A stretch of DNA of 64,000 nt from NCBI GenBank assembly GCA_963714405.1, contig CAVQOH010000002.1, positions 930,001-994,000 on the forward strand. The letters run 5' to 3'. Source of the DNA: JAZGGS01 sp963714405. GTDB taxonomy: Bacteria; Bacteroidota; Ignavibacteria; Ignavibacteriales; Ignavibacteriaceae. Positions 63,034-64,000 of this stretch are shown here, piece after piece. The notes below the pieces were generated by a model. That model did no database searches. It was not told the DNA's origin and saw only the letters and a list, made by a program, of their open reading frames with translations. Every line of letters starts with the position of its first letter. The stretch's first letter is position 1. The translations under genes were made by a program, and so were the position numbers.

Positions 63034-64000
63034 TTACTCTTTAAGCTCCAATTCTGTTGGGGCATTTTTATCTCTCTTTAGTTTTAACATCAGAATAGCT
63101 GAAATTATTCCAAAAATAAATATTAAACCCCACAATAATTGAGCTCCAAAGTCTTCCAGTAATTTAGTTCCAATTAACGGTCCGAGAATAAATGATAAAC
63201 TAAAAGTCATCTGAAAATAGCCCATATATTCACCGATTTTTTCTTTAGGAGAAATTTCCGCAACATAATCACTCGCAGCCGGAAAGAGGATCATCTCACC
63301 AAAAGTCCAAATAATTACTGAAATAATTATAAGAAACATCCCTTCTGCAAATATTAGTATCCCGAAACCAGCAGCCGCCAGCATAGCACCGATTGAAAGA
63401 GATTTCCAGTGCTTCCATTTTCTCATCGCATCATTTAAAGGTACCTCAATTAAGATGATTAACACTGTATTGATTGCCATTACTAAACCAAAAGTAGATT
63501 TTAAAAAACCAAGATCTTCAACCATAAATAATGGTAGGGCACCAATATGTTGGAAGAAAACAATTTCAACAGGTATTAAAGCTAAAAGAAAATAGATGAA
63601 CATTTTGTTATTAAAAACTGAAGGTTTCTCAACCTCTTTAGGTTTCTCTTTTTCTTCAACAACAATAATTTCGGATTGAGTAACTTTAATTCCCGAAAAC
63701 AAGAGAAATGCACCTGCAGCAATTGATGTAATTCCATCTACATAAAATAGCAGTGAAAAATTAATTGTACTTAAAATCCCGCCAAGTGCAGGTCCTATAC
63801 TCATTCCAAGATTAATTGCTAAACGGTTAAGCGCATAAGCAGTTTTTCTTCCATCTGATGTAATTTCCTGTGAGATAAAGGACATACTTGCAGGACGAAA
63901 AGCTTCAGAGATTATAGCCCAAACAAAACTTAATATTAAAAAAGTTATATAGCTCGTTACAAAAGAATAGAAAAAAAGAAAAATTCCGGAAGCGAAAAGG
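63034..64000 (-). CDS. MFS transporter, 5' end beyond the window
   Basis: At least 322 residues, frame open to the right edge (upstream codons read SGIFLFFYSFVTSYITFLIL, then EAFRPAS before the internal Met at 63885). About nine membrane helices are visible. NRLAINLGMSIGPALGG is typical of helix 5 in drug or sugar-efflux type MFS proteins. The central loop is charged with many Lys/Glu (EEKEKPKEVEKPS). Substrate unknown. Truncated at the window boundary, not in nature. Confidence 0.85.
   Translation of the reverse strand, partial: LFASGIFLFFYSFVTSYITFLILSFVWAIISEAFRPASMSFISQEITSDGRKTAYALNRLAINLGMSIGPALGGILSTINFSLLFYVDGITSIAAGAFLLFSGIKVTQSEIIVVEEKEKPKEVEKPSVFNNKMFIYFLLALIPVEIVFFQHIGALPLFMVEDLGFLKSTFGLVMAINTVLIILIEVPLNDAMRKWKHWKSLSIGAMLAAAGFGILIFAEGMFLIIISVIIWTFGEMILFPAASDYVAEISPKEKIGEYMGYFQMTFSLSFILGPLIGTKLLEDFGAQLLWGLIFIFGIISAILMLKLKRDKNAPTELELKE

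Overview
The window is AT-rich, densely coded bacterial DNA that reads as a member of the Ignavibacteria/Bacteroidota-Chlorobiota lineage. Four points support this. Several large exported proteins end in the type IX secretion (T9SS) sorting domain typical of this group (NPFNPST near its start, KMVLLK-like end). Many lipoproteins and beta-propellers are present. There is a DUF2723 GT-C membrane protein. Promoter-like elements fit the Bacteroidetes pattern (TTG, about 20 nt, TAnnTTTG). Placement below phylum level is inference. I saw no rRNA, tRNA, CRISPR array, transposase or phage gene, so this looks like ordinary chromosome.

Layout. 0.5-8 kb: an L,D-transpeptidase-like protein, an exported MsrA-MsrB fusion followed directly by an SDR-like protein, two paralogous membrane class III nucleotide cyclases around a small beta-barrel gene and a HEAT-like gene, and a histidine phosphatase. 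8-17 kb: the DUF2723 protein, a GT9 glycosyltransferase, a PPDK regulatory protein, a CoA-binding protein, a TPR lipoprotein carrying a detached copy of the DUF2723 soluble domain, and an acyl-CoA dehydrogenase. 17.2-20.5 kb: gatE-gatD, the archaeal-type Glu-tRNA(Gln) amidotransferase, overlapping by one base. 20.5-23.4 kb: an S9/DPP-IV peptidase and a haem-binding-domain protein that appears to start at ATT.

24.2-26.2 kb is abnormal. Four consecutive genes (saccharopine dehydrogenase family, PPK2, a small exported protein, a fatty acid desaturase) carry seven single-base frameshifts in about 2 kb while their protein families stay recognisable on both sides of each break. Two further isolated cases are a T9SS protein at 39 kb and an MscS channel at 51 kb. 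Either these genes are freshly decaying or the assembly is locally poor.

27-38.5 kb holds small exported and membrane proteins, an RRM RNA-binding protein, an NmrA-like protein, a YncE-like propeller, a bactofilin and a DUF4382 lipoprotein. 38.5-50.7 kb is a cell-surface block: an LA_2272-like repeat protein, three T9SS beta-propeller proteins, a two-component system and a four-module repeat lipoprotein. 51-54 kb has MscS, a TMEM175-like channel and an alpha/beta hydrolase. 54-57 kb has two more RRM proteins, a DEAD-box helicase and an unlisted 40-residue lysine-rich protein. 57-64 kb holds a second two-component system, two convergent radical SAM enzymes, a lipoprotein/coiled-coil membrane pair and the 3' part of an MFS transporter cut by the window edge.

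The most interesting non-coding signals are these. The three RRM genes, 26 kb apart, share a near-identical promoter with exactly 20-nt spacing and a related leader of about 120-150 nt, which suggests common regulation of an RNA-chaperone regulon. A GTGATA-N5-GTTATAA motif recurs 40-65 nt upstream of several unrelated genes and contains a TAnnTTTG box.
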